Source: Phycomyces nitens (Eukaryota; Mucoromycota; Mucoromycetes; Mucorales; Phycomycetaceae). Taken from it: 64,000 nt of DNA. Shown here piece by piece: positions 47,370-57,020 of the stretch. The number at the start of each line of letters is the position of its first letter. Position 1 is the stretch's first letter. The stretch is taken from positions 8,370,001-8,434,000 of the forward strand of contig JAHRBC010000002.1 of assembly GCA_022702545.1 (NCBI GenBank), in the 5' to 3' direction. The translations under genes were made by a program, and so were the position numbers. Below the pieces are notes generated by a model. It saw only the letters and a program-made list of their open reading frames with translations, was not told the origin of the DNA and made no database searches.

Positions 47370-48620
47370 ATGGTGGCCAAGCCAATATTGGTTTCCAATG
47401 ATACTACAACAACGACACCTAGACCAGCCGATAATCATAAAGTTAAATCACAAGTGGTCATTAGCCGCATGGCTGTTATCAACAACAAGAGAAACACCGC
47501 TGGTCTAACTGAAGATACAACAAAATACTTACAACACAGCATTCGACACTCGACACAAAAAGCATATGACAATGGATGGGAGAAATGGTACAAATGGAAT
47601 CTCCACAAAATCCCAGCACTAGACCCCACAGAATATAATACAACACATATCGTTAACTTCCTAGTTCAACACAATCACTATTCAGCTCAACATCTAAATA
47701 CCTTACGATCGGCATTGGGATCAATATTCAACAACACACACCCACACCTCCCACCTATAGCAGAAGACCCGTTGATTAAAGACTTTTTCGCAGCCAAACA
47801 ACACACTGAAGTACACATACCAAGACGAGAACAACTGGAAATTTGGGACTTCTCTATCCTAATCACCTTTATCGAACATCGATATGTATCCTCCGAAGGA
47901 CTTTCCATTCAAGATCTTCAACAGAAGACTATCCTCCTATTGTGTATCGCTACTATGTGGCGACCGCGTTCGGATATCGACCGATTACAATACCGCGATG
48001 TGATTTTTCAGATAAATGACAATAAACTTCAAGGTGTTTTCCTCCACTCTCGCATATCGAAAGAAGCACAACAAAAATCCGTTCAATTAGGGCCGACAAC
48101 GAAAGAAGATACTTGTCCCGTACGTACCCTCTATCTATTTGTCCAAAAGACCTTGGCTATCCGACAATCTTTACCAGAGGACCACACTCTTTTTCTCGCC
48201 TACCTCGACTCTGCTACAAGAGCCATCACTTCTATCACCCCGACCACACTGGCTAACTGGGTTGAATCTGACATGAGAGCAGCAGGAATCGACACATCAA
48301 AATTTAAAGCACATTCCCTAAGATCTGCTTCCAGTACAAAGGCAGTACAAGAAGACAATAGCATCCAAGCCGTTAAGGAGCATGCTAATTGGAGTCTCAA
48401 CACAAAGACTTTTGAAAAGTACTACTATAAACCAACAGCACAAACATCCAAGAGCAGTATCATTGCAAATTCAATTTTTTCAACGGAAAACAGTATCACA
48501 TTGGAGGCTGGAATGGAACCAACGGGGATTGGTTTAGGTACGACAAGCAATCACTTAGTTGGTGAAATGGAAGCCAAAAATGTGATACATACCCGCCCTT
48601 GGTATCGAAAGTGGTTCTAG
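47370..48620 (+). CDS. DIRS tyrosine recombinase
   Basis: An open frame without interruption; ATG 47370 (MVAKPILVSND) is chosen as first Met after the overlapping methylase frame. The core-binding part is HSIRHSTQKAYDNGWEKWYK. Catalytic residues of the family: Arg in TMWRPRSDIDRL, H-x-x-R in FKAHSLRSASS, His/Trp position in HANWSL and the nucleophile Tyr in FEKYYYKPT. It would integrate circular DNA intermediates. Its 3' end overlaps the internal complementary region (48493-48590), as usual in this group. It seems intact although the element lacks reverse transcriptase. Confidence 0.85.
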   Translation: MVAKPILVSNDTTTTTPRPADNHKVKSQVVISRMAVINNKRNTAGLTEDTTKYLQHSIRHSTQKAYDNGWEKWYKWNLHKIPALDPTEYNTTHIVNFLVQHNHYSAQHLNTLRSALGSIFNNTHPHLPPIAEDPLIKDFFAAKQHTEVHIPRREQLEIWDFSILITFIEHRYVSSEGLSIQDLQQKTILLLCIATMWRPRSDIDRLQYRDVIFQINDNKLQGVFLHSRISKEAQQKSVQLGPTTKEDTCPVRTLYLFVQKTLAIRQSLPEDHTLFLAYLDSATRAITSITPTTLANWVESDMRAAGIDTSKFKAHSLRSASSTKAVQEDNSIQAVKEHANWSLNTKTFEKYYYKPTAQTSKSSIIANSIFSTENSITLEAGMEPTGIGLGTTSNHLVGEMEAKNVIHTRPWYRKWF

Positions 48621-48817
48621 GATTGACAAGAAGTATTATATAACTTATCCCTACCCAAGAAAAAAAATTGAATATACATAACACTTAGCTAGTTAGAAAG
48701 ATATAAAGTAGTATAGATAACAAATTTATTGAATATATATGAAAATAAAGCGTGGCTCAGAGAGCATGTATCACATTGGAGGCTTCCATTTCACCAACTA
48801 AGTGATTGTGTTGGTTG

Positions 48818-49750
48818 TTAGACCAGCAATCCGAGGCAAGAAATCCTAATTTCGCGGAAATCACATTTCAATTTATCAATAAATGCTCTCGTGTCTCCAT
48901 CACAACCACCCAGTTTTTTCAAATCGACTCCATTTTCTACTTGATCACGCTGCTTTAAGGGTGTAGCTGCAGATGACTTGGGCAATACATAGACCTTGGA
49001 GCAATAGGTGTCTCGTTTCAATCTGTTTATCATTTTTTGCAAAAGTCCCAAACGACTATCATGCTCCTCTTTAGTTAGTGATTTACGAACATATCCTATA
49101 TTGATCATTGGATTCGTTCGTAAATGTTTCTTGAGACGCTTATAGCTTCCTCAATCGGTAAGATCGCAGTGTTCGTCCTTGAGTTTCCAAACATAGCGAC
49201 CTCTTTGTCGGTATGGGTGTTCTCCTCGCTTTGGGCGTTTTGTTGGACCCCAGTACCCATCAGCGTTTATCCAGCGTTCAAGTTGGTTTGCTGTCAAATT
49301 TGTTTTCCCAAAGTGTTTTGTCAGAATCTCATGCTGTTCAAAAGTTGACACAAAGACTCTGTCGTACTCCTTGTCATTTATGGGCGTAGAATTCAACAAG
49401 ATTTGTTTCAGGTAATCAAGGGCATCGCGTTTCGACAAGGTTTGATTTTCTTCCTGAGAGCAGCAAGAGTCACTGAAAGAATCATCATTCAAGTTCTCAG
49501 TCACCACGTTTTGCTTGTTTTTGTTTGGTATGATATATTCAACTGCATGCTTGTAAGGTATGTAGATAAACGGCTGTCTTTCCATTACTACTTTGCTTAT
49601 AGCTGATGGGTGACGAGGATCACTATTGGCAAGGTGACATGGTATTAATCCAGTTACTTCCAATTGTTGTAATGCCATTTGGGTATTTTGATCATTTATC
49701 GCATAACCGTAAATAGTACATGCTGCTTGTTCGTATGTTATAAATGACAT
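48818..49750 (-). pseudogene. Unrecognised protein with a G-Y-V-R-K-S motif (H)
   Basis: One frame of 311 codons runs from ATG 49750 (MSFITYEQAACTIYGYAIND) to stop 48818, broken only by a TGA at 49153-49151. Before the stop lies a basic segment (QLERWINADGYWGPTKRPKR), after it KHLRTNPMINIGYVRKSLTK then SRLGLLQKMINRLKRD. The second half vaguely recalls the beginning of serine recombinase catalytic domains (G-Y-x-R-x-S), but it is short and other motifs are not evident. A short intron removing the TGA is possible, though I see no clear borders. Its 3' end lies within 10 bp of the DIRS element; its 5' side carries a long array (49798-50465). Confidence 0.45.
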
Positions 49751-49797
49751 CTTGTTGAAAAGCAAAAGAATAGCAGTAGAAAATATTGTGGGCAATA

Positions 49798-50465
49798 CGC
49801 CGACCAATAAAAATGTGGACCAAAATGTGGACCCGTAATAAAAATGTGGACCAATATGTGGACCGGTAATACAAATGTGGACCAAATTTGGGTAGGCATT
49901 TTGACCAATAGAAATGTGGACCAAAATGTGGACCCGTAATAAAAATGTGGACCCGTAATAAAAATGTGGACCGGTAATACAAATGTGGACCAAATTTGGG
50001 CAGGCATTTTGACCAATAGAAATGTGGACCAAAATGTGGACCCGTAATAAAAATGTGGACCCGTAATAAAAATGTGGACCAATATGTGGACCGGTAATAC
50101 AAATGTGGACCAAATTTGGGCAGGCATTTTGACCAATAGAAATGTGGACCAAAATGTGGACCCGTAATAAAAATGTGGACCAATATGTGGACCGGTAATA
50201 CAAATGTGCACCAAATTTGGGTAGGTATTTTGACCAATAGAAATGTGGACCAAGATGTGGACCCGTAATAAAAATGTGGACCAATATGTGGACCGGTAAT
50301 ACAAATGTGCACCAAATTTGGGTAGGTATTTTGACCAATAGAAATGTGGATCAAAATGTGGACCCGCAATAAAAATGTGGACCAATATGTGGACCGGTAA
50401 TACAAATGTGGACCAAATTTGGGCAGGACTTTTGACCAATAGAAATGTGGACCAAAATGTGGACG
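49798..50465 (-). repeat. Higher-order tandem array 5' of locus H
   Basis: The basic motif AATGTGGACC(A/C) repeats every 15-30 bp within a larger unit of about 120 bp that includes ACCAAATTTGGGCAGGCATT-TTGACCAATAGAAATGTGGA. The large unit is present about five times with variable numbers of small units. It ends about 48 bp upstream of the H start codon (minus strand). Long frames through it (for example 49692-50492) are repeat artefacts. Confidence 0.92.
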
Positions 50466-50526
50466 CACACAGCTGGGGATGTAGAGCATCAAACGCTATT
50501 CTTTTTGGGTCAAGAATAAAGTTTTT

Positions 50527-51140
50527 ATAGCCGTTCTTTGTTTAGACACTTCTCAAAGCATTTGACAGAATGAGAAACATAGCCTTTGAAGTCACTTATA
50601 AACTGTCACACGCTTGGCTGATTCGGTTATCAATGTCTCTTAAGAACTTATTTTGCTTCACCTTACTCTTGACAACCGACCAACACTGCTTAATTGTATT
50701 CATTTCAGGAGAGTATAGAAAAGGTAAACGTAGCGATATCCTCGGGAGTAAATAGACTTTCCATACAAGATAGTGTCCCTTCATTTCTGGACACCTATCC
50801 ATTTTATCAATAGATTTCAAAAAGCTTGGATAATGCCCTGCTACTGTCTGTGCTATAACCATTAGTCTCACGTCCAAGCTCTCTCTCTTTTTGATACGTT
50901 TTGGAACTCTTATAACATTAATTAAGCTAGTGGCAGATATGGCACCCAAAATCGATGTTTCGTTTGCTTTTGTTGTGAGTACTGTAACAACTGCAGGAGA
51001 CTCCTTCTTTGACCAGATCATACCTCGCTTCAAATTGATATGCAAGGCTGATTCATCAAGAAGCAGTTTGCTGTAAAATCCAAGTCAGTTTGCCCTTTTG
51101 TACCCGTAATATATTTGTTGGACCTTTTCTTCGTTATTTC
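50527..51140 (-). pseudogene. IS630-like transposase fragment, degraded
   Basis: Minus-strand blocks match the transposase at 57021-58240: HINLKRGMIWSKKESPAVVT, ILGAISATSLINV, CPEMKGHYLV, SVVKSKVKQNKFL and, in a shifted frame, SDFKGYVSHS. The first catalytic Asp segment is altered and the second and third are eroded (YSPEMNTIKQCW in place of YSPELNPIEQFW). It lacks the N-terminus. Confidence 0.75.
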
Positions 51141-51424
51141 TTTCTGCGGGCTAGGATTGTGTCTGGTTAATAGATACCACTGTTAAAACAGCCCTGAATA
51201 CACTGGTAGTGTATTAACCTTGATGAGTGTGAATACTGAATTATTTTTCAATTTGTTAATCTTGGGAGACACCCATAAAATACAGAATGTTACACGAGAT
51301 ATCTTCACTATTCCGGCAAAAAAAAACTTGAATGCGGCTACTTGGCTTTTGTCCGGCTCGCGTCTAGACATTTGGTCTTATGTAACTCTTCCCTAAAAAA
51401 CGGTTTAAAAAGATAATGTATTCA

Positions 51425-52980
51425 CCTTTTTTCTTTTCTTTAGAGACAACCAAAGTTGAAAGAGTTGACGATGAATTCAATTATCCTGACTAGTCCAGTA
51501 AACTTTCTACTTATTTGGCGTTCAAAAATCACATTCAAAGAAAACATAAAGGAAACTGTTCAATCTTATCAAGAGCAGAAAAAATAAGCAGTCCTAAAGC
51601 AGACACAGTCGAAAACACTGTCAAAGACGCTTCTTTAGTCATTTTAATACACCATAAGTTTGTTAAAGGAGAGGTTGATTTTGGTGTCAAGAATGCAATT
51701 ATGTTTCCAGCAAGTGCTCATTTTGACGACGATACCGCGGTACAACTGGCCTGCAGTTCCTTATCAAGTTGACTTCATATTTAAGAAAACTGCATATTGG
51801 CTGCAAAGATTGGGACATTTTACGCCATTTTGATGACATCAAATGGTAAAATACACCCTTTTCTTACAGCTTCAGATAATATCAACGATGTATTGTCTGA
51901 TGAATCAAATGGAATTTGGAGTCTGCCGGCAATAAACAATACAGCTGCAAAAGACTCTTCAATTATCAAAAAATACAGATGACCTATTTAAACATATTTT
52001 TGGTGCGAGTCCAATATGCAAACACATTGCCAATCAGCAATACGTTTTAACAATCAAACAACTCTTGAAATCAACAAGGACTGGGCCTTTTTCCACAGCT
52101 CAGATTTGGAATATCGCAAATCTTTGTAGGATCCATTCTATCAAGTGAATCAACAGCCTTACTTGTAAACTGCGTTGAGTCTTATGGCAGAATGAAGACA
52201 GTTGACCCGCATCACGAACGTAGAACAAATTCAGCTGTCCACCAATTATCTTTCCCAAAAACAGAATTAAAGTACGGCCAGAAAAAAGTTTGGCTAACTC
52301 AAGACGATAATATAACCAAGTTGAAGATTGAAGCTGCCAGTTGTAATTTAGTGGCGAAATCAAGCACAAGTCTAGACAAGCAAACCACAACAAGCCAAAC
52401 AATCGAAATGGGACTGAATACTGGTAGATTTGTGGCGCAAATAGAAACTAGAATTTACCTCGACGCTGGGGACTTGAAACTTGGAAAAATTCTGCTTGAA
52501 GATGAATCAGTTACATGCATCGACCAATATTATATATTTTATCAGCTTCGTCAGTTGTGATAAATTTTTTACAGCCTGTCGACTTATTCGTTATGCTGAT
52601 CGTTTAGTTCGACCATATCTGATATCTCCTATCGCCTCTACACCATATGGACGCTTTGTGAATACGATTCTCCTCAAAAGTTAGATTCGCAGTCGCAAAA
52701 ACGTTCGAGAATGTTTCAATTAATTGCTTCTTTGATTCTCAAAAATGGTTCAGCCGCCCGTATAAAAGTGATGATTTTCCATGAATTGCACGGCACCTTG
52801 AAAGATGAAGCAATCAAAGACACAATTGGAAAAATCATTAAATTGGAGGAAGAAGGTTCAATTGTGATTATTAACAGCTTGAAACTGAGCGATTTGCTTC
52901 AGACTTTAGCAGATTCAATGGCAACGTCCATAAATAATTCAAATCAACCGGCTATCAAGTTGTTATCACAGCATCTATAA
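51425..52980 (+). pseudogene. A-family two-finger gene relic (A3)
   Basis: The second half of a finger (YLAFKNHIQRKHKG at about 51515) is followed by blocks matching A1 and A2 in changing frames: GTFYAILMTSNGKIHPFLTA (51806), NQQYVLTI, INKDWAFFHSSD, NCVESYGRMKTVDPHHERR (52162), ARIYLD-like TRIYLDAG, YIFYQLRQL (52526) and IASLILKNGSAARIKVM (52730) to a stop at 52980. The alignment is colinear with the last 450 residues of A1, but several stops and frame changes exist. It is more diverged than A1 and A2 are from each other. Confidence 0.6.
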
Positions 52981-54099
52981 AGATAATCACCAAATGAATT
53001 ATGCACTCAACATACAATATATCTACAGTCACTTTGAATTGATCCGTATTATAAAATAAACAAACGAGCACAATAAGAGAAATAGGTAGTTCACATTAAG
53101 TAACTATTTTATTATGTCCAATTTGTTGTCATATATATATATATTATATGAGCTGCCTCGAGTCATGTCTCCTTGCTGTTAATAAATGGATTGATTGCTA
53201 AAATGAAGGCTAAATCTTTTAAAAATATTGATGAACCTCATTAAATACTACTCTTGTGGAGGTGAAATCTTTAACACTTGTTGGCTTGATGAATTCTTAC
53301 TTTTTTCACTTTTTTATTTACAAAATTCATAAAGTTTATAATATTGCCAGTATAGCCACATGTAAGCTCCTAACATCGAACTTGCTGGCTTGTAACCCAT
53401 GATAAAACATAATTTTATACATTTATTTGAAGTATCTGTCTTTTTGAAATGAGATATAAAAGGGTCAATAGAAAGTAAAGTGAGACTTTGACATGTGGTT
53501 TTTAATAACAGATTTTGTGTATAGGATTGAGTATAGGAATATCTCAATTGAAATAGGTTAATACTTTCCATCTCTTTTACATCTTGTGGATAAACTATAT
53601 TTCTGTTATTCCTGAATGTTCCTATTCTTTTCCGAGAGAACTTCTTTACTACATCGTCCCACTTGATTTATGGAAGTGTATTGGATCTTTTTATTATCGT
53701 TGTTTGTGATGTTTAAGATATATGAATTTCTTCATTTCTCTGACTCTTTGTTTCCAAGTCAAGCTTTTGGGAACCATACTATTACAAATACACAACTATC
53801 TATTTGGACTTGGTGGCCTCTAAAGACTAGCTGACTGGTCTGCAAGTAGATGCTCAATGGTTTCTAGAAAGGCGAACGTATAATACCTGTTCATATTTGG
53901 ATGATATTGTTATTGGTTTCCAACTCCTAGTATTAATAAACGCCCATTTTTCTCAATTAAATTTTGTTTTATCTTCTGCACTAAAAGTGTGACAATTACA
54001 CTTCCCTAATTGCCAGTCTCAACTATTCCTATATTTATACTTATCCCGAAATTGTCGATTATAATTATTATCACTATATCATATATATTTTTTGTATTT
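52981..54099. other. Intergenic; scrap of a repeat shared with 745-1000
   Basis: AT-rich. Around 53475-53530 the minus strand carries AAAACCACATGTCAAAGTCT-CACTTTACT, similar to 885-915 and to 2800-2830. No gene is supported. A (TA)n tract lies at about 53129-53146. Confidence 0.4.
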
Positions 54100-54650
54100 A
54101 TTGGTCGGCTTCAGTAACTAGTACTGAGCAATTGGCTTTTCATGCCAAAGAAGAACTTATGGGGATGCTATGTAAGACAAGTAGAAAGCGAGAGAGGGGA
54201 AAGAGAAAATTCTAGTCTACAAACGTTGGATGACAACTAGTGCCTTGGCTGCGATTACATCAGGAAGAAAAGATTTGTCATCTATAACGTAGGCCGAGTG
54301 AGCTCGCCAGATGGCGAGTAAGGTAGACGCAACAAAGAGAGCTTGTGTGTCTCTAGGAATTGCTGGGTCAGTGTATTCCAAAGTGGTAAGAAGAGTGTTT
54401 ATCTGTGTTATCGACTAGCACAGACACAATTTGGATAGGACTGCACTCCATATGAGACTTTTTCGAGGGTAAGTAATAAGGAAGTGTTCTGGTGTATTTT
54501 TTTTAATTTGATAAATAGTATAGAGATTATTTTTGATGAAATTGGTGGTTTTCGGAAAGACAAAGGCTCTGGTAGACAATTTCTTCCACAGGGCTTTCCA
54601 CCAGACTGTACGGCTGTCTTAAGGAATTCCAAGTTCCCAGAAACGATTCC
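54100..54650 (-). mobile_element. LINE L3 3' fragment
   Basis: On the minus strand: EYTDPAIPRDTQALFVASTL-LAIWRAHSAYVIDDKSFLPD ... ALVVIQRL, stop, followed by a 3' untranslated part that ends CCAATAAATACAAAAAATAT near 54100. Upstream parts (54400-54650) are frame-shifted. It is colinear with the L3 copy at 26755-27560 but lacks the insertion found there. Its 5' truncation point is close to the start of the B array. Confidence 0.75.
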
Positions 54651-54654
54651 ACGC

Positions 54655-54840
54655 AGCAGCCTTGCGAAAAGCGCAAAAACTATACGCCAAAAAAAATGCA
54701 GCCTGCGAAAAGCGCAAAAACTACACGTCAAACAAAATGCAGCCTGCGAAAAGCGCAAAAACTACACGCCAAAAAAAAAAGCAGCCTGCGAAAAGCGCAA
54801 AAACTACACGCCAAAAAAAAGCAGCCTGCGAAAAGCAAGT
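54655..54840 (+). repeat. ~42-bp tandem array 5' of the B gene
   Basis: The unit GCGAAAAGCGCAAAAACTAC-ACGCCAAAAAAAAGCAGCCT is repeated four and a half times with length variation in the A tract. The last partial unit ends about 65 bp before the B start codon (54903). Confidence 0.92.
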
Positions 54841-54902
54841 GTTGGATTTCTTTTTTTCTCATTCGCATCATTGAATAACAATACAAAAAAAAATTCGCAT
54901 CA

Positions 54903-56477
54903 ATGAAGAAGGAAACATCCAGCGACGGAATTCTACAATCACCATCGCAACTTGTAATGCTGGTCAACAAATGCTTTGAATGCGCTAAAGAGCTTACGAC
55001 ACCAAGAAATCTTCGATACCATCTTTCGTCTCACCATAATTACGACTTTCCTAAACATAACCCGAGACACCGCCATAATAATAATGAAAAGTTCACATAC
55101 ATCAAGACATCAACTAGCCATGAGTCCATCTCAAAACATTACTTATGCCCTTGTTGTCCTGATCACTTTGAACATCTTGAGGGAATTAAGGAACACTTTG
55201 AGTCCATGCATCCCAAGTGTCTACTTTTGATTCAGCAACTGAAAGATCAAACAAAGGAAAAACATCAGCCGAACAGCAATGTCCAAAGTAAAGTGTCTGA
55301 AGAACTACTTTATAAAGATAATATTTGTGGTCAAAAGAGACCAATCAATACAATAAACGAGCAATTGGACAATCAAGCACTGAACATTGACGATATCATC
55401 TTTGATCTACCCGACCACGACGAGCATTTGATAGTAGGCAGCTTTGATGTGACTGAAGCCTTTCACAGACTACGCTGCTCATTATCAAAATATAAATGGA
55501 AATTATCTCTGGAAGATCATATCCACCTTGGGTTAGCTGCCAATTCCATCCTTCTTTTACGCCGCGATGAACATCCGAATGGTCTCACACCATTTTTTGA
55601 CAATACCAACTTGGCCAGAACAAGAGAATACATTGAAGTTTTATACAGCATCAGAAATGTATCAATGCCAATGGAAACTGTCACAAGCATATTATACATC
55701 GTCGATCAACTAAATACAGAGAAGCTCACTCGAATCCAAGCCGCAATTAAATTAATGAAAATGGATTTAATCGATGCAGAGCAGAAATTTGTCAAGGGTA
55801 TTTGTGGTCTGATGCAGAAGCTACCCAGAGTGAGTATCCGGGAGGATGTAAATGAGGCTGAACTTTGCTCGCGATTCATCGAGCCGTTCTTATCTGGTCT
55901 CTTTGACGATCCTGACCAGGGTTACTATTTGCGCTGGACGAATACTAGACCTCTTGAAGCCAAGACAATATCTGCCGATACTGCCGTAGAACGCCCAGAT
56001 CTCTGCATAACAAAGTCTCTTGATCATAAATGGCATCACGACAGTGGATTTGGTGAGGCAAAGACGGCCAAAATGGGCGAAAGTATGTATCTCGTTTGCA
56101 AGGATCTATGGCGTATCACGATCTTTTGCAAGGATACTATGGACAGCCAAAACATGCAGGGCATAATAGGGATCCAAATATTGGGCAGGTTGATCACATT
56201 CTATGTCATGGTTCTACCCGCAACTGGTTTGTATGTAATGCTTGAACTGGCTGAACTCAAGATTCCGGATTCTTTGGAAGAACTACCAAAGCTTGTCTTG
56301 GATATTTCCAGAATATTGAAAGTCCTTGACGTATTCAATCGTGTGTGCGTTCCATTGACCGACTCGGCTCTCAACAATCAATGCACAATTACCATCACAA
56401 ACCTATCAATTCCTCAATTATTTACAGCCTCACAAGATCGGAATCGTGATTCATCCTTGAAACGTCGACACAACTAA
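54903..56477 (+). CDS. Two-finger plus PD-(D/E)XK nuclease-like protein, intact single exon (B)
   Basis: 524 residues, no intron. Finger 1: C24-x2-C27 ... H40-x4-H45 (TTPRNLRYHLSSHH). Finger 2: C82, C84 or C85, H98 and H103 (HFEHLEGIKEH). A middle segment has VGSFDVTEAFHRLRC, shared with J. The nuclease-like core is VERPDLCI with D366, then FGEAKTAK with E385 and K387; a helical QGYYLRW segment precedes it and GLYVMLELAEL follows. The fragment at 1-777 aligns with residues from about 335 to the end. The exact P-D ... E-x-K residues suggest a catalytically competent site. A tandem array lies directly 5', a 5'-truncated LINE directly 3'. Targeted nuclease function is inferred from domains only. 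Confidence 0.75.
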   Translation: MKKETSSDGILQSPSQLVMLVNKCFECAKELTTPRNLRYHLSSHHNYDFPKHNPRHRHNNNEKFTYIKTSTSHESISKHYLCPCCPDHFEHLEGIKEHFESMHPKCLLLIQQLKDQTKEKHQPNSNVQSKVSEELLYKDNICGQKRPINTINEQLDNQALNIDDIIFDLPDHDEHLIVGSFDVTEAFHRLRCSLSKYKWKLSLEDHIHLGLAANSILLLRRDEHPNGLTPFFDNTNLARTREYIEVLYSIRNVSMPMETVTSILYIVDQLNTEKLTRIQAAIKLMKMDLIDAEQKFVKGICGLMQKLPRVSIREDVNEAELCSRFIEPFLSGLFDDPDQGYYLRWTNTRPLEAKTISADTAVERPDLCITKSLDHKWHHDSGFGEAKTAKMGESMYLVCKDLWRITIFCKDTMDSQNMQGIIGIQILGRLITFYVMVLPATGLYVMLELAELKIPDSLEELPKLVLDISRILKVLDVFNRVCVPLTDSALNNQCTITITNLSIPQLFTASQDRNRDSSLKRRHN

Positions 56478-56515
56478 TCAATTATTTGTGTTTGATCATG
56501 CTCATCTCTCCATCT

Positions 56516-56990
56516 CAACGGGTTCCCACTACTGCTTTTGTCTATAACCGCACCTCCTACTTCATTCCTAGTCCCATCTGCCCCATTTGTCAGGACGATG
56601 TGGATACAATACAACATTTTCTCTTTTCCTGTCCCAAGAAGTTCCCAGTGTGGGTTGCCGTGCTCGAACAAACTGCTCCCTCGCTCTCCATACGGGATGT
56701 AGCTGCTCTCCTCACCAAAACCCGTTTCTCGTCTTCAATCTCGCCTTCCCTTCAGATAACCATCGTGTCCAATACTGTCCATTCAATCTGGTGTGCACAT
56801 TGGGCATCCGTCTTTGATAATGTCCCTCTTTCAGTCGAGCCCATTGTGGTCCGAGCCATCACCGCCATTCAGAAAGTGTCGTTTAGTGTCAGTGTTTAGA
56901 TAGACTGTTTTCCTTCTCCTTCCCCTTTCATAAATGCTTTTAAAAGGCCGCGCAGTTTTAGCGCTGGCCATACCAATAAATACAAAAAAA
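56516..56990 (+). mobile_element. 5'-truncated LINE L1 copy directly after the B gene
   Basis: VPTTAFVYNRTSYFI, the zinc-binding CPICQDDVDTIQHFLFSCP and SIWCAHWASVFDNVPLS match the C-terminal end of the LINE at 43085-43474 without interruption and end at stop 56897. A 3' part ending CCAATAAATACAAAAAAAAA-A follows. The insertion begins some 40 bp after the B stop codon. No convincing target duplication was found. Confidence 0.85.
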
Positions 56991-57020
56991 AAATGTTGTT
57001 GATGAACATGCGTTGAGCCG

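Larger units (their letters stand above)
46078..48808 (+). mobile_element. DIRS-like retrotransposon with intact termini but no reverse transcriptase
   Basis: Inverted terminal repeats: 46122-46212 (GCCTCCAATGTGATACATGC ... CTTTCTAA) and its reverse complement at 48693-48783, 91 bp each. Outer ends: 46078-46121 and 48784-48808. An internal complementary region at 48493-48590 contains the reverse complements of both outer ends joined head to head (ACGACAAGCAATCACTTAGT), the DIRS hallmark. The coding order is gag-like, RNase H/methylase-like, tyrosine recombinase. No reverse transcriptase motif is present. DIRS elements integrate without target duplication, and none is seen. Confidence 0.88.

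Noticed and set aside
49798..50465. CRISPR-like array
   Set aside because: Sub-repeats of one motif without unique spacers; no cas genes.
49692..50492. Three overlapping minus-strand frames with GPHFYW and HILVHIF repeats as an extension of locus H
   Set aside because: All three frames are open through the same tandem array; the H protein has its own ATG at 49750 outside the array.
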